A DNA stretch of 56,495 nucleotides. It comes from an uncultured Flavonifractor sp. (GTDB taxonomy: Bacteria; Bacillota; Clostridia; Oscillospirales; Oscillospiraceae). Below are positions 1-8,404 of this stretch, piece by piece (positions within the stretch are counted from its first letter, which is position 1; the number at the start of each line of letters is the position of its first letter). The notes below the pieces were generated by a model, which saw only the letters and a list, made by a program, of their open reading frames with translations, ran no database searches and was not told the DNA's origin. The DNA is taken from the NCBI RefSeq assembly GCF_944387675.1, contig NZ_CALXFV010000002.1, forward strand, positions 1-56,495, in the 5' to 3' direction. A program made the translations under genes and the position numbers.

Positions 1-858
1 GGGGGCGGAGCCGTGGATGGGTTCATACGGGCCGGGGGCGGTATCCCCGATGGAGGCGGAGGGCAGCAGGCCGATGGAGCCGGTGACCATAGAGGCCTCG
101 TCGGACAGGATATCGCCGAACATATTCTCGGTGACCACCACATCAAACTGGCCGGGGTCCCGGACCAGCTGCATGGCGCAGTTGTCCACCAGCACGTCCT
201 CATACGCCACGTCTGGATATTCTGCTGCCAGGCGGTGCATTACGCTTCGCCACAGGCGGCTGGTTTCTAGTACGTTGGCCTTGTCCACGCTGGACACCTT
301 CTTCCGGCGCAGCCGGGCCAGCTCAAAAGCACGGCGGCCGATGCGCTCAATCTCCTTTTCGGAGTAGGCCATCAAATCGGTGGCCTCCATTCCCCGGTCC
401 TGGGTCTGGTACTTGTCCCGCTTGCCGAAGTAGATGCCGCCGGTGAGCTCCCGGACCATCATCAGATCAATGCCTTTCTCCGCCGTCTCCTTTTTCAGGG
501 GACAGGCGTCGGCCATGGCGGGCCGCAGAGCCGCAGGCCGCAGGTTGGCGTACAGGCCCAGGTCCTTGCGGATGGCCAGAAGGGCGGTCTCCGGCCGCTG
601 CTCGGCGGGCTTGTCGCTGCCCCACTTGGGGCCGCCCACGGCGCCCAGCAGTACCGCGTCGCAGGCCCGGCACTTCTCGGCGGTCCCGTCGGGGTAGCTC
701 TTCCCCACCGCGTCGGTGGCGCAGCCGCCCAGCAGGACGTCCTCATAAGCAAAGGTATGTCCGAACTTCTTCCCCACGGTGTCCAGAACCTTGACGGCCT
801 CCTCCACCACTTCGGGTCCGATGCCGTCCCCCCGGATGAGGGCAATCTTATAGTTCAT
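1..858 (-). CDS. leuB: 3-isopropylmalate dehydrogenase, 3' end beyond window
   Basis: Third enzyme of leucine synthesis: cytosolic NAD-dependent oxidation and decarboxylation of 3-isopropylmalate. The first 286 residues are visible; the family is about 350-360 long, so roughly 70 are missing past the edge. Seen: [11 protein letters not shown] at the N-terminus, [10 protein letters not shown], the substrate-binding block LYANLRPA, and the metal-binding stretch [15 protein letters not shown] near the visible end, all typical of the isocitrate/isopropylmalate dehydrogenase family. The ATG at 858 overlaps the leuD TGA by four bases (ATGA), so the two are probably translationally coupled and form one leuCDB transcript. 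Confidence 0.96.
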   Translation of the reverse strand, partial: MNYKIALIRGDGIGPEVVEEAVKVLDTVGKKFGHTFAYEDVLLGGCATDAVGKSYPDGTAEKCRACDAVLLGAVGGPKWGSDKPAEQRPETALLAIRKDLGLYANLRPAALRPAMADACPLKKETAEKGIDLMMVRELTGGIYFGKRDKYQTQDRGMEATDLMAYSEKEIERIGRRAFELARLRRKKVSSVDKANVLETSRLWRSVMHRLAAEYPDVAYEDVLVDNCAMQLVRDPGQFDVVVTENMFGDILSDEASMVTGSIGLLPSASIGDTAPGPYEPIHGSAP

Positions 859-1340
859 TTCGCCACACCTCGCGCTTTCAGAGAGTTGAGCAGGCCGCCG
901 GCCTGAATGATGCCGTCCACAAAGTCCGGAAAGGGCGCTGCCTGCCAGGTCTTGCCCTGGGTCTCATCGGTGATGACACCGGTGGCAAAGTCCACGCTGA
1001 CGGTATCCCCCGCCTGAATAGCCGCGGCGGCCTCGGCGCTCTCCATAATGGGCAGGCCGATGTTGATGGCGTTGCGGTAGAAGATGCGGGCAAAGGAGGG
1101 GGCGATGACGCACTTGACACCGCAGGCCTTGATGGCCAGGGGGGCGTGCTCCCGGGAGGAGCCGCAGCCGAAGTTGCTGCCCGCCACGATGATGTCGCCC
1201 GTCTCCACCGTGGAGGCAAAGGCGGCGTCAATGTCCTCCATGCAGTGGGAGGCCAGGGACTTCTCGTCAGGGGCGTTGAGATACCGGGCGGGGATAATCA
1301 CGTCGGTATCCACGTTGTCGCCATACTTATATACTTTCAT
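855..1340 (-). CDS. leuD: 3-isopropylmalate dehydratase small subunit
   Basis: Small (swivel-domain) subunit of isopropylmalate isomerase, partner of LeuC in converting 2- to 3-isopropylmalate. 161 residues, the usual length of the short Firmicute/archaeal type. The start [15 protein letters not shown] and the block [14 protein letters not shown] are diagnostic. The open frame extends further upstream, but that part is read inside leuC and has no family similarity, so ATG 1340, 13 bases after the leuC stop, is chosen. The gene ends inside the leuB start codon. Confidence 0.97.
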   Translation of the reverse strand: MKVYKYGDNVDTDVIIPARYLNAPDEKSLASHCMEDIDAAFASTVETGDIIVAGSNFGCGSSREHAPLAIKACGVKCVIAPSFARIFYRNAINIGLPIMESAEAAAAIQAGDTVSVDFATGVITDETQGKTWQAAPFPDFVDGIIQAGGLLNSLKARGVAK

Positions 1341-1353
1341 ACCAAAACCTCCC

Positions 1354-2613
1354 TTACAGCTTCCTGGGGTCGGCCACGCAGCCCGCCACGGCGGAGGCGG
1401 CGGCCACCGCAGGATTGGCCAGAATAATCTCGGAGGATACGGGACCCATCCGCCCCACAAAATTTCGGTTGGTGGTGGAGATGGCCCGCTCGTTGTCGGA
1501 CAGCACCCCCATGTGTCCCCCCAGACAGGGGCCGCAGGTGGGGGTGGACACGGCGCAGCCCGCCTCAATGAAAATCTGAATCAGACCCTCCGCCATAGCG
1601 TCCAGGGTGATCTGCTGAGTGGCGGGGAGCACAATACACCGCACACCCTTGGCCACCTTCCGGCCCTTCAGCACCGCCGCAGCCTGGCGCAGGTCGTCCA
1701 GCCGCCCGTTGGTGCAGGAACCAATGACCACCTGCTGGATGGGGGTCCCCTCCACCTGGTCAATGGTGCGGGTGTTGGAGGGCAGGTGGGGCAGGGCCAC
1801 CGTGGGCTGGAGGGTGGACAGGTCGATGACCACCTCCTGGTCATACACTGCGTCCGGATCAGCTTCCACCGCCTCCCAGGGGCGGGTCACCCGGCCTGCC
1901 AGATAGGCCCGGGTCTTGTCGTCCACCGGGAAGATCCCGTTCTTGGCCCCCGCTTCGATGGCCATGTTGGCAATGGTGAAGCGGTCGTCCATGGACAGCT
2001 CTCCGACCCCCTCCCCGGCAAACTCCAGGGACTTGTACAGGGCTCCATCCACGCCGATGGTGCCGATGAGGTGGAGAATCACGTCCTTGCCGGACACATA
2101 GGGCTGGAGCTTGCCTTTCAGGGTGACCTTGATGGCGGCGGGTACCTTGAACCAGGCGAGACCGGTGGCCATACCGGCGGCCATATCGGTGGAACCCACG
2201 CCGGTGGAGAACATTCCCACGGCGCCGTAGGTGCAGGTGTGGGAGTCGGCGCCGATCATGCACTCGCCGGGGGCGGTAAGCCCCTGCTCCGGCAGCAGGG
2301 CGTGCTCCACGCCCATGCACCCCACGTCATAAAAGTGGGTGATGTCAAACCGCTCGGCAAACGCCCGGGCCTGGGCGCACAGCTGGGCGGATTTGATATC
2401 CTTGCAGGGGGTGGAGTGGTCCAGCACCAGGGCGATTTTGTCCTTGTCAAAGACCTGGGTCAGGCCCGCCTTGTCAAACTCCGTGATGGCAACCGGCGCG
2501 GTGATGTCGTTGCCCAGCACCAGATCCAGCTTCGCCTCCACCAGCTGGCCGGGGACAACGTGATCCAGACCGGCGTGCCTGGCCAGGATCTTCTGCGTCA
2601 TGGTCATTCCCAT
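1354..2613 (-). CDS. leuC: 3-isopropylmalate dehydratase large subunit
   Basis: Catalytic 4Fe-4S subunit of isopropylmalate isomerase (aconitase family). 419 residues, as expected for the short LeuC type that pairs with a separate LeuD. Cluster ligands can be placed at Cys300 (GSCTNGR, 298-304), Cys360 and Cys363 (TCGPCLGG). ADSHTCTYG near residue 122 is the family block for the active-site histidine. ATG 2613 is preceded by AAGGAGG nine bases upstream; longer starts run into the divergent intergenic region. First gene of leuCDB. No T-box or leader-peptide structure is visible in the 90 bp upstream. Confidence 0.97.
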   Translation of the reverse strand: MGMTMTQKILARHAGLDHVVPGQLVEAKLDLVLGNDITAPVAITEFDKAGLTQVFDKDKIALVLDHSTPCKDIKSAQLCAQARAFAERFDITHFYDVGCMGVEHALLPEQGLTAPGECMIGADSHTCTYGAVGMFSTGVGSTDMAAGMATGLAWFKVPAAIKVTLKGKLQPYVSGKDVILHLIGTIGVDGALYKSLEFAGEGVGELSMDDRFTIANMAIEAGAKNGIFPVDDKTRAYLAGRVTRPWEAVEADPDAVYDQEVVIDLSTLQPTVALPHLPSNTRTIDQVEGTPIQQVVIGSCTNGRLDDLRQAAAVLKGRKVAKGVRCIVLPATQQITLDAMAEGLIQIFIEAGCAVSTPTCGPCLGGHMGVLSDNERAISTTNRNFVGRMGPVSSEIILANPAVAAASAVAGCVADPRKL

Positions 2614-2660
2614 GGTTGAGAGCCTCCTTACTTGATTTGAGGTCAGGATACCACAGGGGG

Positions 2661-2690
2661 TTGCCAAAAGAATGTAAACCATGCTACAAT
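2661..2690 (+). promoter_or_regulatory. Candidate sigma-A promoter of the Crp/Fnr gene
   Basis: TTGCCA (2661-2666), 18-bp spacer, TACAAT (2685-2690). It sits in the 96-bp divergent region between leuC and the Crp/Fnr gene. The predicted start point falls very close to the ribosome binding site at 2698, so the leader would be only about a dozen bases. A convincing minus-strand promoter for leuC was not found here. Confidence 0.45.
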
Positions 2691-2709
2691 TAAAAAAGGA
2701 GGGATGGCC

Positions 2710-3324
2710 ATGCTGCGCAACAACTGGACTCCGCTGGCCGACGGCCAGCCCATTCTGCACAAGCAGCCGGGACAGCTGATCTATCTGCAGGACACCCGGG
2801 CGGACTGTTTTTATTACATTGTCTCCGGTACGGTAAAGTGTTTCATCAGCTCGCCGGAGGGGGAGGAGCGCATCCTCACCCTGCCCCACGCGGGGGAGCT
2901 GATCGGCGAGGCCTCCTTTTTTGATCAGCAGCCCCGAGTCTCCTCCGCCATGGCGGTGACGAAATGCGCACTGGTTTCAGTGGACCGGCAGCGGCTGGAG
3001 CAGGTGTTCTCCGCCCGGCCCGGCCTGGCCATTGCCATGCTGGAGGATCTGGCCCGCCGGGTGAGGCTGCTCTCCAGCCATGTGGACGGGGAGTTCCTCC
3101 AGGCGGATAAGCGGATTGCCCGCCACCTGCTGTCGCTCATTCCGGAGGCGGACGGCAGGCTGCGGTGTACCCATGAGGAGATCGGCGCCTCAGTGGGGGT
3201 GAGCCGGGTAACCGTCAGCCGCGTGCTGGGGGAGTTTGACAAAAGAGGCTGGGTTCAGACCGGCTACAAGCTGCTGCGGCTGCTGGACCGGCAGGCGCTG
3301 GAGCGCTTTTTGCAGGACAGCTAA
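2710..3324 (+). CDS. Crp/Fnr family transcriptional regulator
   Basis: DNA-binding regulator with an N-terminal cyclic-nucleotide-binding-type beta-barrel (about 10-120), a dimerisation helix (about 125-140) and a C-terminal winged helix (about 150-200, containing [21 protein letters not shown]). 204 residues, a normal length. The GGAGG at 2698-2702 is too close to the in-frame ATG at 2704 but seven bases from ATG 2710, so 2710 is preferred. No Fnr-type N-terminal cysteine cluster is seen, so the effector is unknown. It is transcribed divergently from leuCDB, which makes that operon and itself obvious candidate targets (inference). Confidence 0.88.
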   Translation: MLRNNWTPLADGQPILHKQPGQLIYLQDTRADCFYYIVSGTVKCFISSPEGEERILTLPHAGELIGEASFFDQQPRVSSAMAVTKCALVSVDRQRLEQVFSARPGLAIAMLEDLARRVRLLSSHVDGEFLQADKRIARHLLSLIPEADGRLRCTHEEIGASVGVSRVTVSRVLGEFDKRGWVQTGYKLLRLLDRQALERFLQDS

Positions 3325-3325
3325 A

Positions 3326-3363
3326 AAAGGGCATGGGAAACGGAAAGGTTTCCCATGCCCTTT
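3326..3363. terminator. Bidirectional terminator between Crp/Fnr gene and spoIVA
   Basis: Perfect 15-bp stem AAAGGGCATGGGAAA (3326-3340) with its complement at 3349-3363 and an 8-base loop. On the minus strand the stem is followed by TTTTTT, a strong intrinsic terminator for spoIVA. In the plus direction the tail is only TTTG, so it is weaker for the regulator gene. Confidence 0.85.
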
Positions 3364-3364
3364 G

Positions 3365-4843
3365 TCACAATATGATACAGATAAGGCCGCCGGAGCCTTC
3401 GTTGATGATGCGCTGGAGGGTCTCCTGCAATTTGGCCCGGGCGTCCTCCGGCATCCGTTTGAGCTTGCCGTTGAGGTCTTCACTCACCAGCTCATGGAAG
3501 GACTTTCCGAAAATGTTGGACTGCCAGATGGCCTTGGTGTCCCCCTCAAACTCCTGGAGAAGGAAATTAACCATTTCCTCGCTCTGTTTCTCGTTGCCCA
3601 CGATGGGCGAGACCTCGGTCTCAATATCCGCCCGGATCATATGGATGGAGGGGGCGGAGGCCTTCAGCCGCACTCCGTAGCGCCCCCCCTGCTTGACGAT
3701 TTCCGGCTCCTCCAGCACCAGCTCGTCGGTGCTGGGGACCACAATGCCGTAGCCGGTGGCCTTGACCTCCTCCAGGGCGCCGGAGACCTTGTCGTACTCC
3801 GCCTTTACGTGGGACAGCTGGCTGAGCAGCTCCAGCAGGTCGCCGTCGTCGTGGACCGCAAAGCCGGACTGCTGGGAGAGGGTGTCGTAGAACAGCTCCC
3901 TGGGCAGCTCCAGACGGGCGGCCGACAGGCCGGTACCCAGGCTGATGTTGGTGATGGCGGCGCTGCTCACCCAGTCGCAGCCGCCGATGGCCTCCACCGT
4001 TTTTTCCACGTCCCGCACCCGGCGCATACCGGCGGCCCCCTCCCGGATGGCGGCGTACAGGCCGCTTTTGATGGGGTGGTCATAGGGCAGCGCATCCACC
4101 CAGGGGGGAAGAAACAGGTCCAGCTCCTTTACTGGGAACTCATAGAGCACTCCCTTGATGATCCTGGTCACCGCCTCCTCGTCCAGCTGAAGGCAGTCGG
4201 CGCACACCACCGTCACGTCATAGCGGGAGGCCAGGTCCGCCCGGATGGCTCTGGCCCGGTCGGAACTGGGGTCAGCAGAGTTGAGCACCACCAGAAAGGG
4301 CTTTCCCAGCTCCTTCAGCTCGTGGATCACCCGCTCCTCTGCCTCCAGATAGTCCTCTCGGGGAATGTCTGTAATGGTGCCGTCGGTGGTGACCACAATG
4401 CCGATGGTGGAGTGCTCGGCAATCACCTTCCGGGTGCCGATCTCGGCGGCTTCCGTCATGGGAATCTCATAGTCAAACCAGGGAGTGGTCACCATGCGGG
4501 GGCTGTCGTCCTCCATGGAACCCACGGCGCCCGGCACCAGATAGCCCACGCAGTCTATGAGCCGCACGGAAAAGGAGGCGCCGTTCTCCAGGTCAATCCG
4601 GACGGCCTCCTCGGGGACAAACTTGGGCTCCGCCGTCATCACGGTGCGGCCGGAGCCGCTCTGGGGCAGCTCATCCCTGGCCCGCTCCTTCCGGTATACG
4701 TTGTCAATGTTGGGGATGACCATGGTCTCCATAAACCGTTTGATAAATGTGGACTTTCCCGTGCGCACCGGCCCCACCACGCCGATATAGATATCCCCCT
4801 CGGTACGCAGGGCGATATCCTCATAGAGCTTGCGTTGTTCCAC
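3365..4843 (-). CDS. spoIVA: Stage IV sporulation protein A, coat morphogenetic ATPase
   Basis: ATP-hydrolysing protein that polymerises on the outer forespore membrane to form the coat basement layer. 492 residues from GTG 4843, the typical size of SpoIVA. Walker A is GPVRTGKST at 24-32; the conserved C-terminal tail GGLICIIL is present. An upstream in-frame TTG (4849) lies only two bases from AAGGAGG, whereas GTG 4843 is eight bases away and gives an opening (EQRKLYEDIALRTEGDIY) that lines up with family N-termini. It follows sipL and spoVM on the same strand; a sigma-E-like promoter lies just upstream, so it may be transcribed separately. Confidence 0.98.
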   Translation of the reverse strand: MEQRKLYEDIALRTEGDIYIGVVGPVRTGKSTFIKRFMETMVIPNIDNVYRKERARDELPQSGSGRTVMTAEPKFVPEEAVRIDLENGASFSVRLIDCVGYLVPGAVGSMEDDSPRMVTTPWFDYEIPMTEAAEIGTRKVIAEHSTIGIVVTTDGTITDIPREDYLEAEERVIHELKELGKPFLVVLNSADPSSDRARAIRADLASRYDVTVVCADCLQLDEEAVTRIIKGVLYEFPVKELDLFLPPWVDALPYDHPIKSGLYAAIREGAAGMRRVRDVEKTVEAIGGCDWVSSAAITNISLGTGLSAARLELPRELFYDTLSQQSGFAVHDDGDLLELLSQLSHVKAEYDKVSGALEEVKATGYGIVVPSTDELVLEEPEIVKQGGRYGVRLKASAPSIHMIRADIETEVSPIVGNEKQSEEMVNFLLQEFEGDTKAIWQSNIFGKSFHELVSEDLNGKLKRMPEDARAKLQETLQRIINEGSGGLICIIL

Positions 4844-4888
4844 TGGCAATTCCTCCTTCGGCCCCGTAAGCCGGTCGTTTTCTCTACA

Positions 4889-4917
4889 TACCTATGGGGA
4901 TAAGCCATAAAATATGC
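4889..4917 (-). promoter_or_regulatory. spoIVA: Candidate sigma-E promoter of spoIVA
   Basis: Minus-strand GCATATT (4917-4911), 14-bp spacer, CATAGGTA (4896-4889). This matches the known mother-cell sigma-E pattern (ATA-rich -35 and CATA-type -10 separated by about 14 bp), and sigma-E control of spoIVA is established in Bacillus. It lies 46 bp upstream of the GTG start. Confidence 0.5.
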
Positions 4918-4935
4918 GTCCGCCCGGCCAAAAGT

Positions 4936-4974
4936 GAGCAGGGACCCATGGCGGATGCCCGTGGGTCCCTGCTC
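4936..4974 (-). terminator. Terminator-like hairpin after sipL
   Basis: Perfect 13-bp stem, GAGCAGGGACCCA (4936-4948) against 4962-4974, with a 13-base loop, three bases downstream of the sipL stop. On the minus strand it is followed by a short ACTTTT tract. It separates sipL from the candidate spoIVA promoter. Confidence 0.6.
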
Positions 4975-4977
4975 AGA

Positions 4978-6504
4978 TCAGCGCTTCCGGGGAATGAGCA
5001 GCAGCCTGCCCCCCACCGGCGCGTCCTCCTCCAGGTCGTTGGCCTGGACGATGTCCCCGGCGGTGGTGCCGTAGGCCTTTGCAATGTCCCACAGCCGCTC
5101 GCCAGGTCCTACCATACGCAGAACAATGGAAGGCCGCTGGCTGTGGTCCAGGGGCTGATTCTCCTCGACGGTGATGCCGGAGATATCCGACACAGTCCGG
5201 GAGGCCAGGGCGGCATAGCGGAAGCTCACCGGAAAGCGCACCTCCAGTCCCCCCGCCGCCGCCACCGCGAAGACCGGCGCCGTACAGCAGCACTGGCAGG
5301 TACATCCGGCGTATTCCGGCAGCTCCAGGGTACAGGCCACCGACAGCGGCCGGGTGATCGACCCCATATTCCCGTCCTCCGCCTGATACAGGGCGGTGAC
5401 ATTGACCTGGGCCGTGACGGTCACCCGCTCCCCGTCCCTGCTCTGGGTGAGCGCACCGATGGAGGCATAGGCGTCGGCTGCGTCCTTCAGCAGCGCCCCT
5501 GTCTCCAGCAGCTCCCGAACGGTGATCTCCTTCTCCCCCCGGTCAATCAGCCGCTCCAGGGTATGGCTGCACCGCTGCACCGCCATGGGATAGGCGGTGG
5601 AGTAGGCATCGGTAAGCAGCTCCACCGTCCGCTCCTCCCGAATGACCGCCTGGGCCAGCAGTCCGAGGGAGACGCTGAACATCCGTCCGTCCCCGCCGTC
5701 CATGGTACACTCCAGGTCGGTGAGGATGACCTGGACCCCACAGCCGGCCTCCTCCCCCGCCCCGCTGACCTCCATGATCTGGGAGAAGGGCAGTTCAAAT
5801 TCCGTGGTGAACAGGTCGCCGTCCACACCCCGGCAGAGAAGCTGGAGCTGGGCCTCGCCCTTAAAGATGAGCTTGCTGCCGATCACCTTGGCCTCGTTGC
5901 AGCGCACATAGGCCCGGCTTTTCAGCAGCTCCTCCGCCTCCGGCTTGCCACCGGACAGAGTCAGATCGTCAGAAAACGTAAAGGGTTTTTCCCGTACACA
6001 TACGGTAGTATAAGTATCGTACCGCTCCCACATCTGTTCCATGCCGAAGCGCTCCGCCTCCGGTATGCCGCTGCACACCGAAACGCTGCCGGGACAGAAC
6101 ACCTGAACATCCGCAGCCAGGCTTACCCGGACCAGTACCTTTCTGGGATTGAGCAGCCTGGCGTCCGCCCCCTGCACCCTGGGCAGGGCGGTGATCTGGC
6201 AGGCGGGCGTAATGGCCGGCGCGTCGGCGGTGCAGGTAAAGGGCAGCGAGACCTCCATACGCCGGACTCCCTCCGCGCCGTCCGGCACGTAGAGCAGGAC
6301 CGCCCGAACCGTGCCGGACAGCTCCGCCCGCCCCTCCTGGGCCTCCTTCCCCGCCAGACAGACCGTCCCCTCCACGTCGCAGATCCGCAGAATATCCGGG
6401 CAGGCGTCCGGCACGATGGCCTCCATCGTCTCCTCACGGCAAACCGTGGTGTCCAGTACGGTATCCCAGCCGTTCAGCTCGGTTCGTTCCAGTTCCAGCT
6501 CCAT
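4978..6504 (-). CDS. sipL: SipL: SpoIVA-interacting DUF3794/LysM protein
   Basis: Mother-cell protein that in Clostridioides difficile binds SpoIVA and is required to tether the coat to the forespore. 508 residues. The bulk consists of repeated beta-rich DUF3794 (SipL/SPOCS-type) units; the C-terminus (about 460-506) is a LysM domain (GPGERLWDIAKAYGTTAGDI...), the part known to contact SpoIVA. ATG 6504 has AAGGAG nine bases upstream. It lies directly between spoVM and spoIVA, so the three physically linked basement-layer proteins are encoded side by side. There is no signal peptide, consistent with mother-cell cytosol. Confidence 0.92.
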   Translation of the reverse strand: MELELERTELNGWDTVLDTTVCREETMEAIVPDACPDILRICDVEGTVCLAGKEAQEGRAELSGTVRAVLLYVPDGAEGVRRMEVSLPFTCTADAPAITPACQITALPRVQGADARLLNPRKVLVRVSLAADVQVFCPGSVSVCSGIPEAERFGMEQMWERYDTYTTVCVREKPFTFSDDLTLSGGKPEAEELLKSRAYVRCNEAKVIGSKLIFKGEAQLQLLCRGVDGDLFTTEFELPFSQIMEVSGAGEEAGCGVQVILTDLECTMDGGDGRMFSVSLGLLAQAVIREERTVELLTDAYSTAYPMAVQRCSHTLERLIDRGEKEITVRELLETGALLKDAADAYASIGALTQSRDGERVTVTAQVNVTALYQAEDGNMGSITRPLSVACTLELPEYAGCTCQCCCTAPVFAVAAAGGLEVRFPVSFRYAALASRTVSDISGITVEENQPLDHSQRPSIVLRMVGPGERLWDIAKAYGTTAGDIVQANDLEEDAPVGGRLLLIPRKR

Positions 6505-6577
6505 ATTGTTCCACTCCTTGTATGGTCTGATGCAGTCCTGCTAAGAGACTATATGTCCAAGGAGTGTCCGGTATGCC

Positions 6578-6652
6578 TCAGCCCCGGATGCCGAATAAGG
6601 TTTTCAGGATTCCCCGCAGGGCCTTTGGAGATTTTACCACCACGATCTTCAT
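6578..6652 (-). CDS. spoVM: SpoVM, 24-residue forespore-membrane anchor peptide
   Basis: Amphipathic peptide that recognises the positively curved forespore membrane and recruits SpoIVA. The 24-codon frame begins MKIVVVKSPK and ends LKTLFGIRG. Like Bacillus SpoVM it has Lys2, Lys7, the helix-setting Pro9 and Lys10, then a basic amphipathic helix. The ribosome binding site GGGAGG is seven bases before the ATG. The start overlaps the stop of the 56-codon ORF upstream (ATGA), so it is probably translationally coupled. Gene order thiN-spoVM is the same as in B. subtilis. It is short enough to be missed by length-filtered gene callers. Confidence 0.88.
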   Translation of the reverse strand: MKIVVVKSPKALRGILKTLFGIRG

Positions 6653-6819
6653 AGCATTGCCTCCCTGTCGCTCCAAATTCGTCTGAGCCAGCTCTTGCCC
6701 CGGTATCCCACCCAGGCGCCTGCGCAGAAGGCGGCCAGCCACAGCGGGTGGAACAGCAGGACCGCGCCCGCCCCGCAGACCGCCGCCGCGCCCAGCCGCC
6801 TTTTGCCTGAAACCGTCAT
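6649..6819 (-). CDS. Small membrane protein coupled to spoVM
   Basis: 56-codon frame from ATG 6819, not recognised as a named family. It has a basic start (TVSGKRR), one hydrophobic segment (about residues 9-38, AAAVCGAGAVLLFHPLWLAA...), and a basic tail (GYRGKSWLRRIW), suggesting a single or hairpin membrane insertion. It ends with a four-base overlap into spoVM. Its ribosome binding site (AGGGGGG, eight bases before ATG) lies inside the right arm of a large hairpin. Its place between thiN and spoVM suggests either a sporulation role or a purely translational leader for spoVM; neither is demonstrated. Confidence 0.6.
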   Translation of the reverse strand: MTVSGKRRLGAAAVCGAGAVLLFHPLWLAAFCAGAWVGYRGKSWLRRIWSDREAML

Positions 6820-6873
6820 AAAAGCCGCCCCCCTTTACTGGTTCTGAGCCAGTATACGCAGGGGGCGGCTTTT
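6820..6873 (-). terminator. Hairpin between thiN and the spoVM unit, hiding an RBS
   Basis: Perfect 13-bp outer stem AAAAGCCGCCCCC (6820-6832) with 6861-6873, plus an inner 5-bp stem ACTGG/CCAGT (6837-6841, 6849-6853). It lies four bases after the thiN stop. Read on the minus strand the distal arm ends GGCGGCTTTTATG: the T tract runs into the start codon of the 56-codon ORF, and the distal arm contains its Shine-Dalgarno sequence. It could act as a terminator/attenuator or as a translational lock on the spoVM unit. Confidence 0.65.
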
Positions 6874-6877
6874 GTGT

Positions 6878-7537
6878 TCAATATCCAGCTGTCTCCTCCC
6901 GCTGGCTGCGGATGAGCAGCGCCCGGCCCTGGGCAATGGTGAGTTCCACCACACCGCGCCTGGGCTCGTTGCTGATGGACAGAGTGTCTCCCCGGGTCAG
7001 ATCGGTCTGCTCCAACGGATACTTCATGCCCCGTAGGGTAACGCCGGACACGGTGCGGTCCAGGGGAATCAGAGAGAGATAGTGGTAGTGGGGCCGGTCC
7101 TCCACCAGAAAATGCCCTGGGGTCAAAAGCCGCACCTCGTTGTCCCCATCCACAATCATGCCCTGCCCGCCCCGGTCTGCCAGCCACTCCAGCAGGAGCA
7201 GGTTAGAGGCGGTGTGGTCCAGCCGTCCGCCGGTACAGCCGCACAGCAGCAGCTGGGTAATCCCCATGGAGAGAGCCTGGTCCATGGCGGCCTGGAGATC
7301 GGTCATGTCCTTCTCCACCGGGAGGGTGATACAGGGAACCTCCAGCTCCGGCTGCGTCCCGGAGTCCCAGTCTCCGATGAGAAAATCCGGCCTCAGCCCG
7401 GCGGATAGGGCGTTGGCGTACCCTCCGTCGGCGCAGAATACCGTCCACCGGCCCTTTTCCAGATAGGGGGTCAGGAAGGCGCCGTCCGTCCAGGGGGCGG
7501 CGCCCACAATCAGTCCGCAGATCCCTTCCGTTGCCAT
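6878..7537 (-). CDS. thiN: Thiamine pyrophosphokinase
   Basis: Transfers pyrophosphate from ATP to thiamine to give thiamine diphosphate. 219 residues, matching the ThiN/TPK fold: ADGGYANAL (36-44) and GDWDS (55-59) form the nucleotide and metal site, GCTGGRLDH (about 100-108) is the second conserved block, and the C-terminal half is the beta-sandwich thiamine-binding domain. The start at 7537 overlaps the rsgA end by 28 bases. Order rsgA-thiN as in Bacillus, but the rpe gene that normally sits between them is absent. Confidence 0.93.
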   Translation of the reverse strand: MATEGICGLIVGAAPWTDGAFLTPYLEKGRWTVFCADGGYANALSAGLRPDFLIGDWDSGTQPELEVPCITLPVEKDMTDLQAAMDQALSMGITQLLLCGCTGGRLDHTASNLLLLEWLADRGGQGMIVDGDNEVRLLTPGHFLVEDRPHYHYLSLIPLDRTVSGVTLRGMKYPLEQTDLTRGDTLSISNEPRRGVVELTIAQGRALLIRSQREETAGY

Positions 7538-8403
7538 TGCGGCACTTCCTTTGCCTGTTCATACAGCCGCACATAGCTGGTGTGGCGGCTTTTGGGAATG
7601 GCCCCCAGCTTTACCGCCTCCAACACTGCACAGCCTTTTTCCTTTACATGTGAGCAGCCGGTGAAGCGGCACTGCTCCAGATAGGGGGCGAACTCCCGAA
7701 AGGTGCGTGCCAGCTCTTCCGGCCGGCGCGTCTCCATCTCCTCAGTGTCAAAGGAGGAGAACCCGGGAGTATCCGCCACAATGGCGCCGTTGTCCAGCCG
7801 AAACAGCTCCACATGCCGGGTGGTGTGCCGGCCCCGGCCCAACTTGTCCGAAATCTCCCCCACCCGCAGGCGGAATCCCGGCTGAAGGGCGTTGAGAATG
7901 CTGGACTTGCCCACGCCGGAATTTCCTGTAAAGGCTGAAACCTTTCCGGCAATCAGGCGGGCCAGGGCAGGAATGCCCTCCCCGGTTTCCGCGCTTACCC
8001 GGAGGGTGGCGAACCCGGCCTGCACATAGGTTCGGTACAGCTCCTCCGCCCCGTCCAGGTCGCACTTGTTCAGCACGACAATGCTCTCGCACCCCCGGCC
8101 CTCGGCCATGGACACCACCCGGTCGATGAGGAAAGGGTCGGTCACCGGGACCGCCCCGGAGGCCACCACCACCAGCTGGTCAATGTTAGCCACCGCAGGG
8201 CGCTGGAACTGGTTTTTTCGGGGGAGAATGCCATCCAGAATGCCGCTCTCCCCCTCCAGCGGGGTGAAGGACACTCGGTCCCCCACCAGTGGAGTCAGCT
8301 TTTGATGGCGGAACTTTCCCCTGCCCCGGCAGGCGATAAGGCGGCCGTCCCCGCCGTCCACGTAGTAGAAGCCGCTGAGGGCTTTCAAAATGACGCCTTC
8401 CAT
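7510..8403 (-). CDS. rsgA: Ribosome small subunit-dependent GTPase A
   Basis: Circularly permuted GTPase that assists late maturation of the 30S subunit. 297 residues: N-terminal OB-fold (about 1-65), permuted G domain with G4 NKCD (112-115), G1 GNSGVGKSS (160-168), G3 DTPGF (from 211), and a C-terminal zinc knuckle CRFTGCSHVKEKGC. The ATG at 8403 starts one base after the prkC stop; the upstream in-frame extension lies within prkC and was discarded. Confidence 0.97.
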   Translation of the reverse strand: MEGVILKALSGFYYVDGGDGRLIACRGRGKFRHQKLTPLVGDRVSFTPLEGESGILDGILPRKNQFQRPAVANIDQLVVVASGAVPVTDPFLIDRVVSMAEGRGCESIVVLNKCDLDGAEELYRTYVQAGFATLRVSAETGEGIPALARLIAGKVSAFTGNSGVGKSSILNALQPGFRLRVGEISDKLGRGRHTTRHVELFRLDNGAIVADTPGFSSFDTEEMETRRPEELARTFREFAPYLEQCRFTGCSHVKEKGCAVLEAVKLGAIPKSRHTSYVRLYEQAKEVPQWQRKGSAD

Positions 8404-8404
8404 G

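Noticed and set aside
1084-2619. 511-codon plus-strand open frame opposite leuC/leuD
   Set aside because: Low-complexity Gly/His-rich translation with no family resemblance; it is the antisense shadow of leuC in high-GC DNA.
2614-2709. T-box or leucine leader upstream of leuC
   Set aside because: Only 90 bp, no T-box core, no Leu-codon leader peptide and no terminator/antiterminator pair.
3236-4903. 555-codon plus-strand open frame opposite spoIVA
   Set aside because: It runs through the shared terminator and mirrors spoIVA; composition is antisense-like and no ribosome binding site is present.
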